DNA of 64,000 bases, taken from the NCBI RefSeq assembly GCF_016593235.1, contig NZ_AP023065.1:992001-1056000 (forward strand), given 5' to 3'. Positions 35,732 through 43,479 of this stretch are shown one piece after another. This stretch comes from Nitratiruptor sp. YY09-18. GTDB taxonomy: Bacteria; Campylobacterota; Campylobacteria; Campylobacterales; Nitratiruptoraceae. The position numbers were made by a program, and so were the translations under genes. Position 1 is the stretch's first letter, and every line of letters begins with the position of its first letter. The notes beneath the pieces were generated by a model that ran no database searches, had not been told where the DNA came from, and saw only the letters and a list, made by a program, of their open reading frames with translations.

Positions 35732-36746
35732 ACTCTTACATCTTTTTCTTCTTACACTCTTTTTAAGCATGCCAGTCTTCTCTTCTGTACTGGCAGAGTG
35801 GAGCAAAATCCCACAAATTGTCTATGTCAATCAGATTTTCCCCGTCACTATCCGATTTATCACCACAAACAAGGTACAGGATTTAGTACTATCATATGAG
35901 GGTGGAGAAAATGTAACACTCAAATATGATAAAGCCCCACTCTCAAAGGATGATCTGTACTATTACAAAACTCTCTACTTTAAAGTCACTGCTGTGAATG
36001 CAAAACTCCCAGATATTATCATCAATGATTATAGACTTGCTGGAGAGTCGCTCAATGTACAAAAGCTATCTCCTCCCTTAGATTTTTGCAATGTCTTGGC
36101 AAAAGACCTGCAGATTATTTCACATAAAAGTGTACAGTTTGATAAAAACAACAATCTTATAGTCCTCAAAATAAAAGGAAAGTATGCAAATTTAGAGGAT
36201 TTTTATATCCCATTTGCTCTCAAACAACACAAAAAGGAGCTCCAAGAAGATTTTCCAACTGCAACACTCCTCTACTACGCTTTTATTCCAGCAAATATCA
36301 CAAAATTTCGTATCAGCTACTTCAACACTGATTCTAGAGATTTTCACAAGCTCTTCTTTGATATTATAGTAAGGGATGAGATTGTTAGCACCCAGTCCGA
36401 TTTGAACCCCACAGAGGATAAAAATAAAAAAATCAAAATTATTGGAACTCTCTTCGTTTCTGTTCTATTTCTCATCATTGCAATTCTCAAGCGCTCCTAT
36501 CTTCTTGGCTTTTTGACACTTTTGGTTGCTGGAATTGCTATCTATATAGCTATTCCATTGCAAAAAATCTGCGTAAAACAGGGAGCCAAAATCTATATAC
36601 TCCCTACTAAAAAAAGTACTGTCTTTGAGATCAATCACCATCAACGAAGCTATATGAAGCTTAATGAAGTCAATGGTTATAGCAAAATAAAACTTGACGA
36701 GAAGAAAGTGGGATGGGTAAGAGATGAAGATCTTTGCAAAAATTAG
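35727..36746 (+). CDS. Exported/membrane protein with C-terminal SH3-like part, probable AUU start
   Basis: A protein I cannot name. The first canonical ATG (35769) falls in the middle of a signal peptide: the open frame upstream encodes RLLHLFLLTLFLSMPVFSS and VLAEW. The frame opens after a stop at 35712; ATT at 35727 lies 7 nt after AGAAGGA and overlaps the purQ stop, so I take AUU as the start (339 residues; 325 from the ATG). A periplasmic beta-rich region of about 200 residues, reminiscent of BatD, is followed by two membrane segments near 240-280 and a last domain resembling bacterial SH3 (QGAKIYILPTKKSTVFEI, VGWVRDEDL). The same position in C. jejuni also holds an exported protein. Overlaps plsC by 23 nt. 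Confidence 0.75.
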   Translation: MRLLHLFLLTLFLSMPVFSSVLAEWSKIPQIVYVNQIFPVTIRFITTNKVQDLVLSYEGGENVTLKYDKAPLSKDDLYYYKTLYFKVTAVNAKLPDIIINDYRLAGESLNVQKLSPPLDFCNVLAKDLQIISHKSVQFDKNNNLIVLKIKGKYANLEDFYIPFALKQHKKELQEDFPTATLLYYAFIPANITKFRISYFNTDSRDFHKLFFDIIVRDEIVSTQSDLNPTEDKNKKIKIIGTLFVSVLFLIIAILKRSYLLGFLTLLVAGIAIYIAIPLQKICVKQGAKIYILPTKKSTVFEINHHQRSYMKLNEVNGYSKIKLDEKKVGWVRDEDLCKN

Positions 36747-37419
36747 AGGAGCCTATGCAGCTCTAGTCATCATTATTTGTGTCACACTCAATATATTTGC
36801 ATTTTTACTCTTACCAAAAAGGCATTATAAGAAAATCAAAACATTTTTCACGCGCTCTATTTTGAAACTCCTGGGTATCAAAGTAATTACTGAAGGTCAT
36901 ATCGACCCGCAAGCCAAAATGCTTATCATGAACCACTCCAGCCTCATCGATATTCCTGTTATCGAGGCTACCTATCCTTACGATATGGTCTGGATAGCAA
37001 AAAAAGAGCTTTTTGATATGCCATTTTTTGGCCTGCTGCTTAAGCTCCCTGACAATATTCGCCTCGATCGTGAAGATAGAAAATCTCTTGTCCATCTTCT
37101 CAAAGAGTCTAAAGAAAAATCACAGCATAAAGTCATAGCCATCTTTCCTGAAGGGACACGTGCCAGAGGCAATAAACTCCTTCCCTTTAAACCGGGAGCC
37201 AAAATAATAGCTGAAAAGCTCCATCTCAAAGTTCAACCTGTTGTGATAGTATGTGCAAGAGAGCGATTTAATAGTAAAACACTTGAGCTAAATACTGGAA
37301 TAATCAAAGTAAAATATTTGCCAAGTTTTACGCCAGATCCACAAACTGAATGGTTGAAAGAGCTTCGAGAAAAAATGCAAGAAATACTAGATAAGGAGCG
37401 TCAAGAGCTTTGTGGCTGA
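36724..37419 (+). CDS. plsC: 1-acyl-glycerol-3-phosphate acyltransferase
   Basis: Makes phosphatidic acid from lysophosphatidic acid at the inner membrane. The 231-residue protein has an N-terminal membrane segment (about 8-29), the catalytic NHSSLIDIP (His-x4-Asp) near 63-71, the substrate motif FPEGTRARG near 141-149, and PVVIVCARERF near 170. It overlaps the preceding gene by 23 nt, and its 3' end overlaps the convergent ABC ATPase by 19 nt. This is the last gene of the ctpA-pur-plsC block. Confidence 0.94.
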   Translation: MKIFAKIRGAYAALVIIICVTLNIFAFLLLPKRHYKKIKTFFTRSILKLLGIKVITEGHIDPQAKMLIMNHSSLIDIPVIEATYPYDMVWIAKKELFDMPFFGLLLKLPDNIRLDREDRKSLVHLLKESKEKSQHKVIAIFPEGTRARGNKLLPFKPGAKIIAEKLHLKVQPVVIVCARERFNSKTLELNTGIIKVKYLPSFTPDPQTEWLKELREKMQEILDKERQELCG

Positions 37420-37979
37420 AGCTCGATGATCCTATCTGCACACCACTTTGCTAATGCAATATCATGCGTAATGAGCAAGATCCCTACCTCATCAAGATAC
37501 TCCAAAAGCAATTTCATCACTTTCAGACTAGTAATGTTATCAAGTGCGCTTGTAGGCTCATCAGCAAGCAAAAGTTGTGGCTGCATCATCATAGCACGTA
37601 AAATGGAGCAACGCTGGAGTTGACCACCGCTAAGTTCATGGGGAAGTTTTTTGAGAAGCTGTGGATCGATATCCATCCTCTTTGCCACCTCTTCGATCCC
37701 CTGAGTATCAGCTACATCTTCAATTTGATTGAGGATTGTGTATGAAGGGTGAAATGAGGTGTAAGGATCTTGAAAGATGAGGCTAAATCTCTTTTTTGTG
37801 ATGATGCCTTTTTGTGGTTGTAAAAATCCAGCAATAAGCTCAAAGAGTGTGCTCTTACCAACACCACTAGGTCCTACAAGAGCAACTATTTCACCTTGAT
37901 CTACATGCAAAGAAAAATCATCATATATGAGTTTCTTGCCATACGCAAAGCACAGCCCCTCGATCTCTAAGACTCTCAT
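37401..37979 (-). CDS. ABC transporter ATPase, peptide/nickel type, without permease
   Basis: A 192-residue nucleotide-binding subunit. Walker A is GPSGVGKST near 36-44, the Q-loop [16 protein letters not shown] near 68-83 is the form found in Opp/Dpp/Nik systems, the signature is [14 protein letters not shown] near 116-129 and Walker [13 protein letters not shown] near 136-147. It is shorter than the usual 250-320 residues because the C-terminal oligopeptide-family extension is missing. No permease or binding protein is in the window. The stop of phnA overlaps its start by 4 nt. Substrate unknown; it may be one half of a split pair encoded elsewhere. Confidence 0.88.
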   Translation of the reverse strand: MRVLEIEGLCFAYGKKLIYDDFSLHVDQGEIVALVGPSGVGKSTLFELIAGFLQPQKGIITKKRFSLIFQDPYTSFHPSYTILNQIEDVADTQGIEEVAKRMDIDPQLLKKLPHELSGGQLQRCSILRAMMMQPQLLLADEPTSALDNITSLKVMKLLLEYLDEVGILLITHDIALAKWCADRIIELQPQSS

Positions 37980-38308
37980 GCTTTTTTGACAAACTCGCTT
38001 TTGAGCTTCATAGCACCAAATCCAGGAACTTTACAGTCGATGTTGTGATCTCCCTCACACAGACGGATATTTTTCACTTTTGTTCCAGCCTTGATAGATC
38101 CGCTAGCACCTTTTACTTTGAGATCTTTTGTAACAATCACATCATCTCCATCTTTGAGGATATTACCGTGTGCATCTTTGACTACAAGGCCCTCCTCTTG
38201 GGCTTGAAAATTTTTGCTAAATTCAAACCCGCACTCAGGACACACTAAAAGCACTCCATCTTCATAGACATATTCGCTTCCACATTTTGGACATTTTGGT
38301 AGACTCAT
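37976..38308 (-). CDS. PhnA/YjdM-like zinc-ribbon protein
   Basis: A 110-residue protein, the same length as E. coli YjdM (PhnA). I start it at ATG 38308 ([18 protein letters not shown]), which has AAGGAAATGT before it; a longer frame upstream is not supported. A zinc ribbon is formed by CPKCGSE near 6-12 and CPECGFEF near 23-30; the C-terminal domain reads [21 protein letters not shown]. The family was named after phosphonate use but its role is unsettled, and no phosphonate genes are nearby. Overlaps the ABC ATPase by 4 nt. Confidence 0.92.
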   Translation of the reverse strand: MSLPKCPKCGSEYVYEDGVLLVCPECGFEFSKNFQAQEEGLVVKDAHGNILKDGDDVIVTKDLKVKGASGSIKAGTKVKNIRLCEGDHNIDCKVPGFGAMKLKSEFVKKA

Positions 38309-38330
38309 ACATTTCCTTTTTTTTCTTGTA

Positions 38331-38336
38331 ATTATA
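38331..38336 (-). promoter_or_regulatory. -10 element of the phnA-like gene
   Basis: TATAAT on the minus strand, 22 nt before the ATG at 38308, in the gap shared with the lipoprotein gene. Confidence 0.45.
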
Positions 38337-38364
38337 CTCCAATTTTTGCGTAATCTTTTTTCTC

Positions 38365-38370
38365 TATAAT
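38365..38370 (+). promoter_or_regulatory. -10 element of the SlyB-like gene
   Basis: TATAAT on the plus strand, 26 nt before the ATG at 38397, preceded by a T-rich run. It lies back to back with the minus-strand -10 at 38331-38336. Confidence 0.45.
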
Positions 38371-38396
38371 TATTAAAAATCACTCAAAGGAGCACC

Positions 38397-38828
38397 ATGA
38401 AAAAGTTATTTGCTACACTGTTACCAATTCTCTTCATCTTAGCAGGTTGTGCACAAACTGGCACACCAGAGTATAGCCCAGAAGCTACCCACCAATTGCT
38501 CCATTACAAAGAGGGCAAAATTGTCTCCATTCGCCCTGTGGCTATCAAGGATAATGGGACAGGCGCCTTTTTGGGTGCAATAACTGGAGCAGTTTTGGGA
38601 TCACTCGTAGGAGAAGGCAAAGGCAATACACTTGCTACACTTGCTGGTGGGTTATCAGGTATGTATGTAGGAAGCCAAGTAGCAAAAGCAAATGCGCAAG
38701 AGCTTTTCATTAGACTCAACAATGGCAGAAGAGTTGTGGTTGTTGTCAAAGGAAAACAGTTTTATCCAGGCCAAAGAGTTCGCATCATTATGAACAATGG
38801 ACGTATCGAGAGTGTAGAGCCTCTGTAA
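38397..38828 (+). CDS. SlyB-like outer-membrane lipoprotein
   Basis: A 143-residue lipoprotein. The signal ends at the lipobox ILAGC with Cys18. The centre is a glycine-zipper pair (AFLGAITGAVLGSLVGEG and LAGGLSGMYVGSQVA, about 60-97) that forms two short membrane helices, and the end is the SlyB-type beta part GRRVVVVVKGKQFYPGQRVRI. Proteins of this kind sit in the outer membrane and are tied to envelope integrity. Transcribed alone, with a hairpin after it, convergent with proA. Confidence 0.88.
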   Translation: MKKLFATLLPILFILAGCAQTGTPEYSPEATHQLLHYKEGKIVSIRPVAIKDNGTGAFLGAITGAVLGSLVGEGKGNTLATLAGGLSGMYVGSQVAKANAQELFIRLNNGRRVVVVVKGKQFYPGQRVRIIMNNGRIESVEPL

Positions 38829-38843
38829 GCTCTATACTCTTTT
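38815..38843 (+). terminator. SlyB-like gene terminator
   Basis: TAGAGC (38815-38820) pairs with GCTCTA (38829-38834), loop 8 nt, followed by TACTCTTTT. The stem starts in the last codons of the gene. Probably a short intrinsic terminator that faces the proA gene. Confidence 0.5.
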
Positions 38844-38850
38844 AAAAAAA

Positions 38851-40086
38851 TTATTCTCGAATCTGTCCCTCTCCATAGATTTTATATTTGTATGTTGTCA
38901 GATCATTGATCCCCATAGGACCTCGTGCATGGAGTTTATTGGTTGATATTCCAACTTCAGCTCCAAAGCCAAAAACTCCCCCATCAGTAAAACGTGTTGA
39001 AGCATTGACATAGACACATGCTGCATCTACTTCATTGAGAAACTTTTCAGCTGTAGTATAGTTTTCTGTCACTATCGCTTCACTGTGACCACTGCCATAT
39101 TTGCGTATATGTTCAATAGCTCCATCAACACCATCGACTACTTTGATTGAAAGAATGTTCTCTAAATACTCTGTATGAAAATCCTCTTCGCTTGCCTCTT
39201 TTACATCTATCACTTCGCGTGTGAGACTGCAGCCTTTGAGCAGTGTCTCATAGGGTTTAAAAGCCTCATAGAGTGGGAGAAGAATCTCATCTTTGATAGC
39301 ATAATCAACCAAAAGTGTCTCCATCGCATTGCATACACCAGGACGCTGCACTTTTGCATTGACTGCTATTTTGATAGCCTTGTCAAAATCGGCATCTTTA
39401 TCGATATATGTATGGCATAGACCTTTGTCGTGTTTGACAACAGGCACTGTAGCATTTTCACTCACATAGCGAATGAGGGCTTCCCCACCACGAGGAATGA
39501 TAAGATCGACATACTTATCCATCTTAATAAGCCTACTCACCCCTTCACGGCTATAATCAGGCAAGAGTGCTATGATCTCTTTTGGAAGATTGTTTTTTTC
39601 TAATACATCTTGGAGCACTTTTGCTATCGCTTCATTGGAGTGTTGGGCTTCTTTGCCACCTTTGAGGATAACCACATTGCTTGATTTGAAGCAAAGAGCA
39701 GCTGCATCACTTGTCACATTTGGCCGAGACTCATAGATGATTCCAATAACACCGATGGGAATAGATACCTTCTCGATTCGCAGCCCATTTTCAATCTCCC
39801 AACCATCAAGTACTCTACCTACTGGCTCTTTAAGCATTGCAATCTCTCTTACTGATTGTGCCATTGCAGCAACTCTTTTCTCATCAAGATAGAGTCTGTC
39901 TTTTAGTGCTGGTGAGAGATTTGTACGCTCAGCATTCTCCATATCGACGGTGTTTGCTTCTAAGATGGCCTTTGTGTTTGTATCTATAGCATCAGCCATT
40001 TGCAAAAGAATCTCCTTTTTTTCTCCGCTTTTGAGTTTAAGTAGGTCTGCGCTGCTTTTTTTTGCTTTTTGTAAAAACTTTTCCAT
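38851..40086 (-). CDS. proA: Gamma-glutamyl phosphate reductase
   Basis: NADPH-dependent second step of proline synthesis. The 411 residues match the aldehyde-dehydrogenase-fold family: VIYESRPNVTSDAAALCFKS near 120, LKGGKEAQHSN near 142, and the catalytic Cys in AKVQRPGVCNAMETLLVD near 246-263. The ending HARGPMGINDLTTYKYKIYG is diagnostic. No proB is adjacent. Its divergent neighbour is the flavin oxidoreductase at 40209, as in C. jejuni as I recall. Confidence 0.97.
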   Translation of the reverse strand: MEKFLQKAKKSSADLLKLKSGEKKEILLQMADAIDTNTKAILEANTVDMENAERTNLSPALKDRLYLDEKRVAAMAQSVREIAMLKEPVGRVLDGWEIENGLRIEKVSIPIGVIGIIYESRPNVTSDAAALCFKSSNVVILKGGKEAQHSNEAIAKVLQDVLEKNNLPKEIIALLPDYSREGVSRLIKMDKYVDLIIPRGGEALIRYVSENATVPVVKHDKGLCHTYIDKDADFDKAIKIAVNAKVQRPGVCNAMETLLVDYAIKDEILLPLYEAFKPYETLLKGCSLTREVIDVKEASEEDFHTEYLENILSIKVVDGVDGAIEHIRKYGSGHSEAIVTENYTTAEKFLNEVDAACVYVNASTRFTDGGVFGFGAEVGISTNKLHARGPMGINDLTTYKYKIYGEGQIRE

Positions 40087-40208
40087 AAAACCTCCTGTTC
40101 GTTTTTTTACTATTGTAGCAATTTTGCACTTTTTGAGCTATTAAAAGGGCCATTTAGCTACTCTTAAGAATTGAAGGTTCATAATAGAAAAAATTATAAG
40201 GATTTTTG

Positions 40209-41171
40209 ATGGATAAAATCTACGATATTGCAATCATCGGAGCCGGTCCCGCTGGTATAGGAACTGCAATTGAGAGTTATATTTTTGGAATCAAGGATAT
40301 TCTCCTCATAGAAAAAGCAGATAATCATAGTGCTACTATCCGTACTTTCTACAAAGATAATAAAAGAGTTGACAAAGACTGGATGGGTCAAAGTGTTGAA
40401 TGTGAAGGACGAATCGTCTTCATGGATGGAACGAAAGAGACTACACTCGATCTTTTTGACAATCTTTTAGATAAGCATAAGATTGAGACAATGTTTAATA
40501 CAGAAGTAGAAAAGGTAGAAAAAGATGGTGATATTTTTATCATTTATACAACCAACAATGATAAGTATTTAGCAAAAAATGTGGTGGTAGCAATTGGGAA
40601 AATGGGCAAACCCAATAAACCCTCCTACAAAATTCCACCATCAATCAAGCAGTTTGTTAATTTTAATCTCGATAAGTGCGGTAAAGGAGAGAAGATCTTG
40701 GTGGTAGGTGGAGGAAACTCAGCTGCAGAATATGCCTACTTCCTCGCTGACAGCAATAATGTAACACTCAACTACAGAAGAGACAAATTCACCCGTCTCA
40801 ATCCAGAAAATCAAAAAATCGTAGATGAATATGCAAAAAGTGGCAAATTAAAGCTTAAACTCGGAGTAGATATCACTTCTTTGGAGAGTGAGCATGGTAA
40901 GCCAAAAGTTAATTTCACAGATGGATCGAACGAAATTTATGATAGGATCATCTATGCAATTGGTGGCACAACGCCTACAGAGTTTTTGAAAAAGTGTGGG
41001 ATTGAGCTTGAAGGTGGCAAAAAAGTGGCTGTCGATGAAAATTATGAGACAAAAACACCTGGACTCTTTGCAGCAGGTGATATTGTCACTGAGACTGGAG
41101 GTAGTATAGCAATAGCGCTCAATCATGGATTTGCTATTGCAAAATGTATAAAAGAGAGGATAACAAATTAA
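40209..41171 (+). CDS. FAD-dependent NAD(P)-disulfide-type oxidoreductase (YpdA/TrxB-like)
   Basis: A 320-residue flavoprotein. The FAD-binding GAGPAGIGTAIE is at 12-23 and the NAD(P)-binding GGGNSAAEYAYFL near 168-180; FAAGDIVTETGGSIA near 281-295 is the second FAD motif. I see no CxxC redox pair, so it is not a normal thioredoxin reductase; this pattern resembles YpdA-like or ferredoxin-NADP reductase-like members. I use ATG 40209, six bases after AAGGA; a TTG three bases earlier is weaker. Convergent with the HDOD gene (4-nt overlap). Substrate unknown. Confidence 0.88.
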   Translation: MDKIYDIAIIGAGPAGIGTAIESYIFGIKDILLIEKADNHSATIRTFYKDNKRVDKDWMGQSVECEGRIVFMDGTKETTLDLFDNLLDKHKIETMFNTEVEKVEKDGDIFIIYTTNNDKYLAKNVVVAIGKMGKPNKPSYKIPPSIKQFVNFNLDKCGKGEKILVVGGGNSAAEYAYFLADSNNVTLNYRRDKFTRLNPENQKIVDEYAKSGKLKLKLGVDITSLESEHGKPKVNFTDGSNEIYDRIIYAIGGTTPTEFLKKCGIELEGGKKVAVDENYETKTPGLFAAGDIVTETGGSIAIALNHGFAIAKCIKERITN

Positions 41172-41887
41172 CTCTCTTTACTTGCCTCTTCCATTCGCTC
41201 TTTATCTATATCTCCATCGAGTTTTGTAAATTCTCTAGCGTTATACAAAGCTAGCTGCAAAGGATTTTCTCGCTTTTTGAATGTTTGCAATAATTCAATC
41301 ATATGAGGATCAAAATTCCACTTCTCAAAAATCAAAGCTGAAATCTCAATAGTATCAAACCCTAATGCCACTTTCTCTTGTATATCTACTTCATTGAAAA
41401 CCATTTGAGGATCTATATCGAGATTGATTTCATACTCTTTTACATAATTTGCAATGATAACTTTTGAAACATCAGCCAAAAATGCGGTATTTGATGCAAG
41501 GAGCTTCTCTCTTTTACTCTCTACATAGCTTGATGTAATCTCACTCTTTTGCTTTGCGCTTCTAATAAACTGTTGCTCATTGATTTTATAGGCAGATAGA
41601 TCAATTGCGCCTAGATTATCCACAAAAGAGGCCAGAGCGAACTCTATAATTTTTTCTAACCCAAAAAGTACAATCGCTTGCCTGATATCTACTATCTCTC
41701 TACTAAAATCATAAAGGGGAGAGTTAACAATGCGTAAAATATCAGCTACGAGATTGGGATCTTGCATGATGATATCTTCGATATCTGTTGCATTATATGC
41801 ATCAAGATAGTAGAGATCTTGAAGCTTTCGGACTACATTTGGCACAGGAGGAAGATGCTCGATCTGTTGCAAAATCTCTTCTATCAT
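41168..41887 (-). CDS. HDOD-domain protein
   Basis: A 239-residue protein made mostly of an HDOD domain, a relative of HD phosphohydrolases used in signalling. LPPVPNVVRKLQDLY near 12-26 is the usual start, followed by IIMQDPNLVADILRIVNSPLYDF near 40-62 and DIRQAIVLFGLEKIIEFALAS near 67-87. The metal-binding HD residues are not seen, as expected for HDOD. No output domain is attached. It starts one base after gpsA ends, so it is probably cotranscribed with gpsA. Role unknown. Confidence 0.88.
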   Translation of the reverse strand: MIEEILQQIEHLPPVPNVVRKLQDLYYLDAYNATDIEDIIMQDPNLVADILRIVNSPLYDFSREIVDIRQAIVLFGLEKIIEFALASFVDNLGAIDLSAYKINEQQFIRSAKQKSEITSSYVESKREKLLASNTAFLADVSKVIIANYVKEYEINLDIDPQMVFNEVDIQEKVALGFDTIEISALIFEKWNFDPHMIELLQTFKKRENPLQLALYNAREFTKLDGDIDKERMEEASKES

Positions 41888-42778
41888 CTATGTCCTTTCA
41901 AGCAGATCTATAATACTTTGCTGAGGATCTTTGCCATGTAAAATTGCATAGACCTCATTGGCTATAGGAGTATATATATTTTCCTCTTTGGCAATTGAAA
42001 AGATAGCTTCAGAAGTATACACCCCCTCTGCTACTTCTCCTAATTCATCAAGAATTGTTTGCAGTTCTTTTCCCTGAGCAAGCCCCAATCCCACACGGTA
42101 GTTGCGTGAGAGCTTGCTGCTTGCAGTAAGGAATAAATCCCCCGCTCCACTCAGACCCAAAAATGTATCCTTTTTGGCTCCAAAATGGTGTGCAAAGCGC
42201 TCCATCTCCACAAGACCTCTAGCTAAAAGTGCAGCTCGTGCGTTGTTGCCTAGATTCAATCCATCACAGATCCCACTCGCTATTGCAATCACATTTTTAT
42301 ACGCTCCTGCAATCTCAGCTCCCACTATGTCATCATCCACATAGGCTTTCATAAAATCTGGAAAAGCTTTCGCGTATGTTTGAGCCAGCTTCTCATTGCA
42401 AGAATTCACCACTACTGCTGTAGGAAGACCCTTTTTGACTTCTGCTGCAAAAGATGGTCCAGAGAGAAATGCTAGATTGTGCTGTGGGAGATACTCCTCT
42501 AAAATCTCGTTAAGAAATTTCTTGGTCTTGATGTCGATCCCTTTACTAGCCAAGAGGACTTTATGCTCTTTGCTAAGAGGATGGGTAGCTAACCACTCCC
42601 TTATGACTTGCGCTGGCAAAACCAATACAAGATACTCGATTTTATTTATCTCGTCAAAAGATACAAAATGTGGAAGCTGATGTTTATGCCTTGAGGTGAT
42701 ATAGACTTCATTCTTTTGTGAGAGTGCGAAATAGAGTGCACTCCCCCACTGCCCTGCACCAATAATTCCTATCTTCAT
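41888..42778 (-). CDS. gpsA: Glycerol-3-phosphate dehydrogenase [NAD(P)+]
   Basis: Reduces dihydroxyacetone phosphate to sn-glycerol 3-phosphate for phospholipid synthesis. The 296-residue protein starts with the Rossmann motif MKIGIIGAGQWGSALYFALS. SGPSFAAEVKKGLPTAV near 127-143 and the catalytic-region GAYKNVIAIASGICDGLNLGNNARAALLARG near 175-205 (written with its Lys) are family signatures. Overlaps the TrkA-domain gene by 4 nt. In this window plsC (36724) uses its product. Confidence 0.97.
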   Translation of the reverse strand: MKIGIIGAGQWGSALYFALSQKNEVYITSRHKHQLPHFVSFDEINKIEYLVLVLPAQVIREWLATHPLSKEHKVLLASKGIDIKTKKFLNEILEEYLPQHNLAFLSGPSFAAEVKKGLPTAVVVNSCNEKLAQTYAKAFPDFMKAYVDDDIVGAEIAGAYKNVIAIASGICDGLNLGNNARAALLARGLVEMERFAHHFGAKKDTFLGLSGAGDLFLTASSKLSRNYRVGLGLAQGKELQTILDELGEVAEGVYTSEAIFSIAKEENIYTPIANEVYAILHGKDPQQSIIDLLERT

Positions 42779-43479
42779 GCTTTTGCCCTCATGAGTTGTT
42801 CTAATTTTGCCACATCATCCCTTTTGCCAATGACAACGAGAATATCTCCAGCATCAATCTTATGATTGATCCCCCGTGTTACAAAGACAAATCTATTCCC
42901 AAGCTCTTTATCAACCATACCAATAACAATCACACCATATGTAGTTTGAAAATCGATATCTTTGAGATTTTTCCCATCAAAAATTGATCCTTGTGTAACT
43001 CTTATCTCTTTGAATATTATCGATCGATCTTTGAATAATATCTGATCCATAGCCTCTGCTACACCTGGTTTTTCTAAAACATAAAAGAGTCGATTGGCAG
43101 CTACAACCATTGTATCGATTACTTTATTGGCTCCAGCTAGTTTAAGTTTGCGCTCAGTCTCTTTCGATTCACATATAGCAATGACTTCGATTTGTCTAAA
43201 AATAGATTTGAGTGTAATTGTGAGGTAGATATTTTGCTCTTCATCATCAAAAGCACAAAAAACCTTCTCAATTCTATTGTCCATAATAATGTCAGTAAGT
43301 TGCGCATCATTATGTATATTTAAAACATAGAGATTTTCGAAACCATCATCTGATGCGTTTTTTAGAGCATTTTTATTCTCTTCGGCAACAATTATATTAT
43401 ACCCTTCTAAAGCGAGGTTTTTAGCAACCTGTTCTCCATATCTCCCGTAACCAAAGAGGAGTATATTACCGTTTTGCAT
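42775..43479 (-). CDS. Stand-alone RCK (TrkA N+C) regulatory protein
   Basis: A 234-residue cytosolic protein with a Rossmann TrkA-N domain (ILLFGYGRYGEQVAKNLALEG, GxGxxG at 10-15) and a TrkA-C domain near 155-230 (IDFQTTYGVIVIGMVDK, HKIDAGDILVVIGK). It has no membrane segment. It is encoded directly after the potassium channel and overlaps it by 14 nt, so it very likely forms a nucleotide- or ligand-gated ring with that channel's own RCK part. Alternatively it could serve a Trk/Ktr transporter elsewhere. Overlaps gpsA by 4 nt. Confidence 0.9.
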   Translation of the reverse strand: MQNGNILLFGYGRYGEQVAKNLALEGYNIIVAEENKNALKNASDDGFENLYVLNIHNDAQLTDIIMDNRIEKVFCAFDDEEQNIYLTITLKSIFRQIEVIAICESKETERKLKLAGANKVIDTMVVAANRLFYVLEKPGVAEAMDQILFKDRSIIFKEIRVTQGSIFDGKNLKDIDFQTTYGVIVIGMVDKELGNRFVFVTRGINHKIDAGDILVVIGKRDDVAKLEQLMRAKA

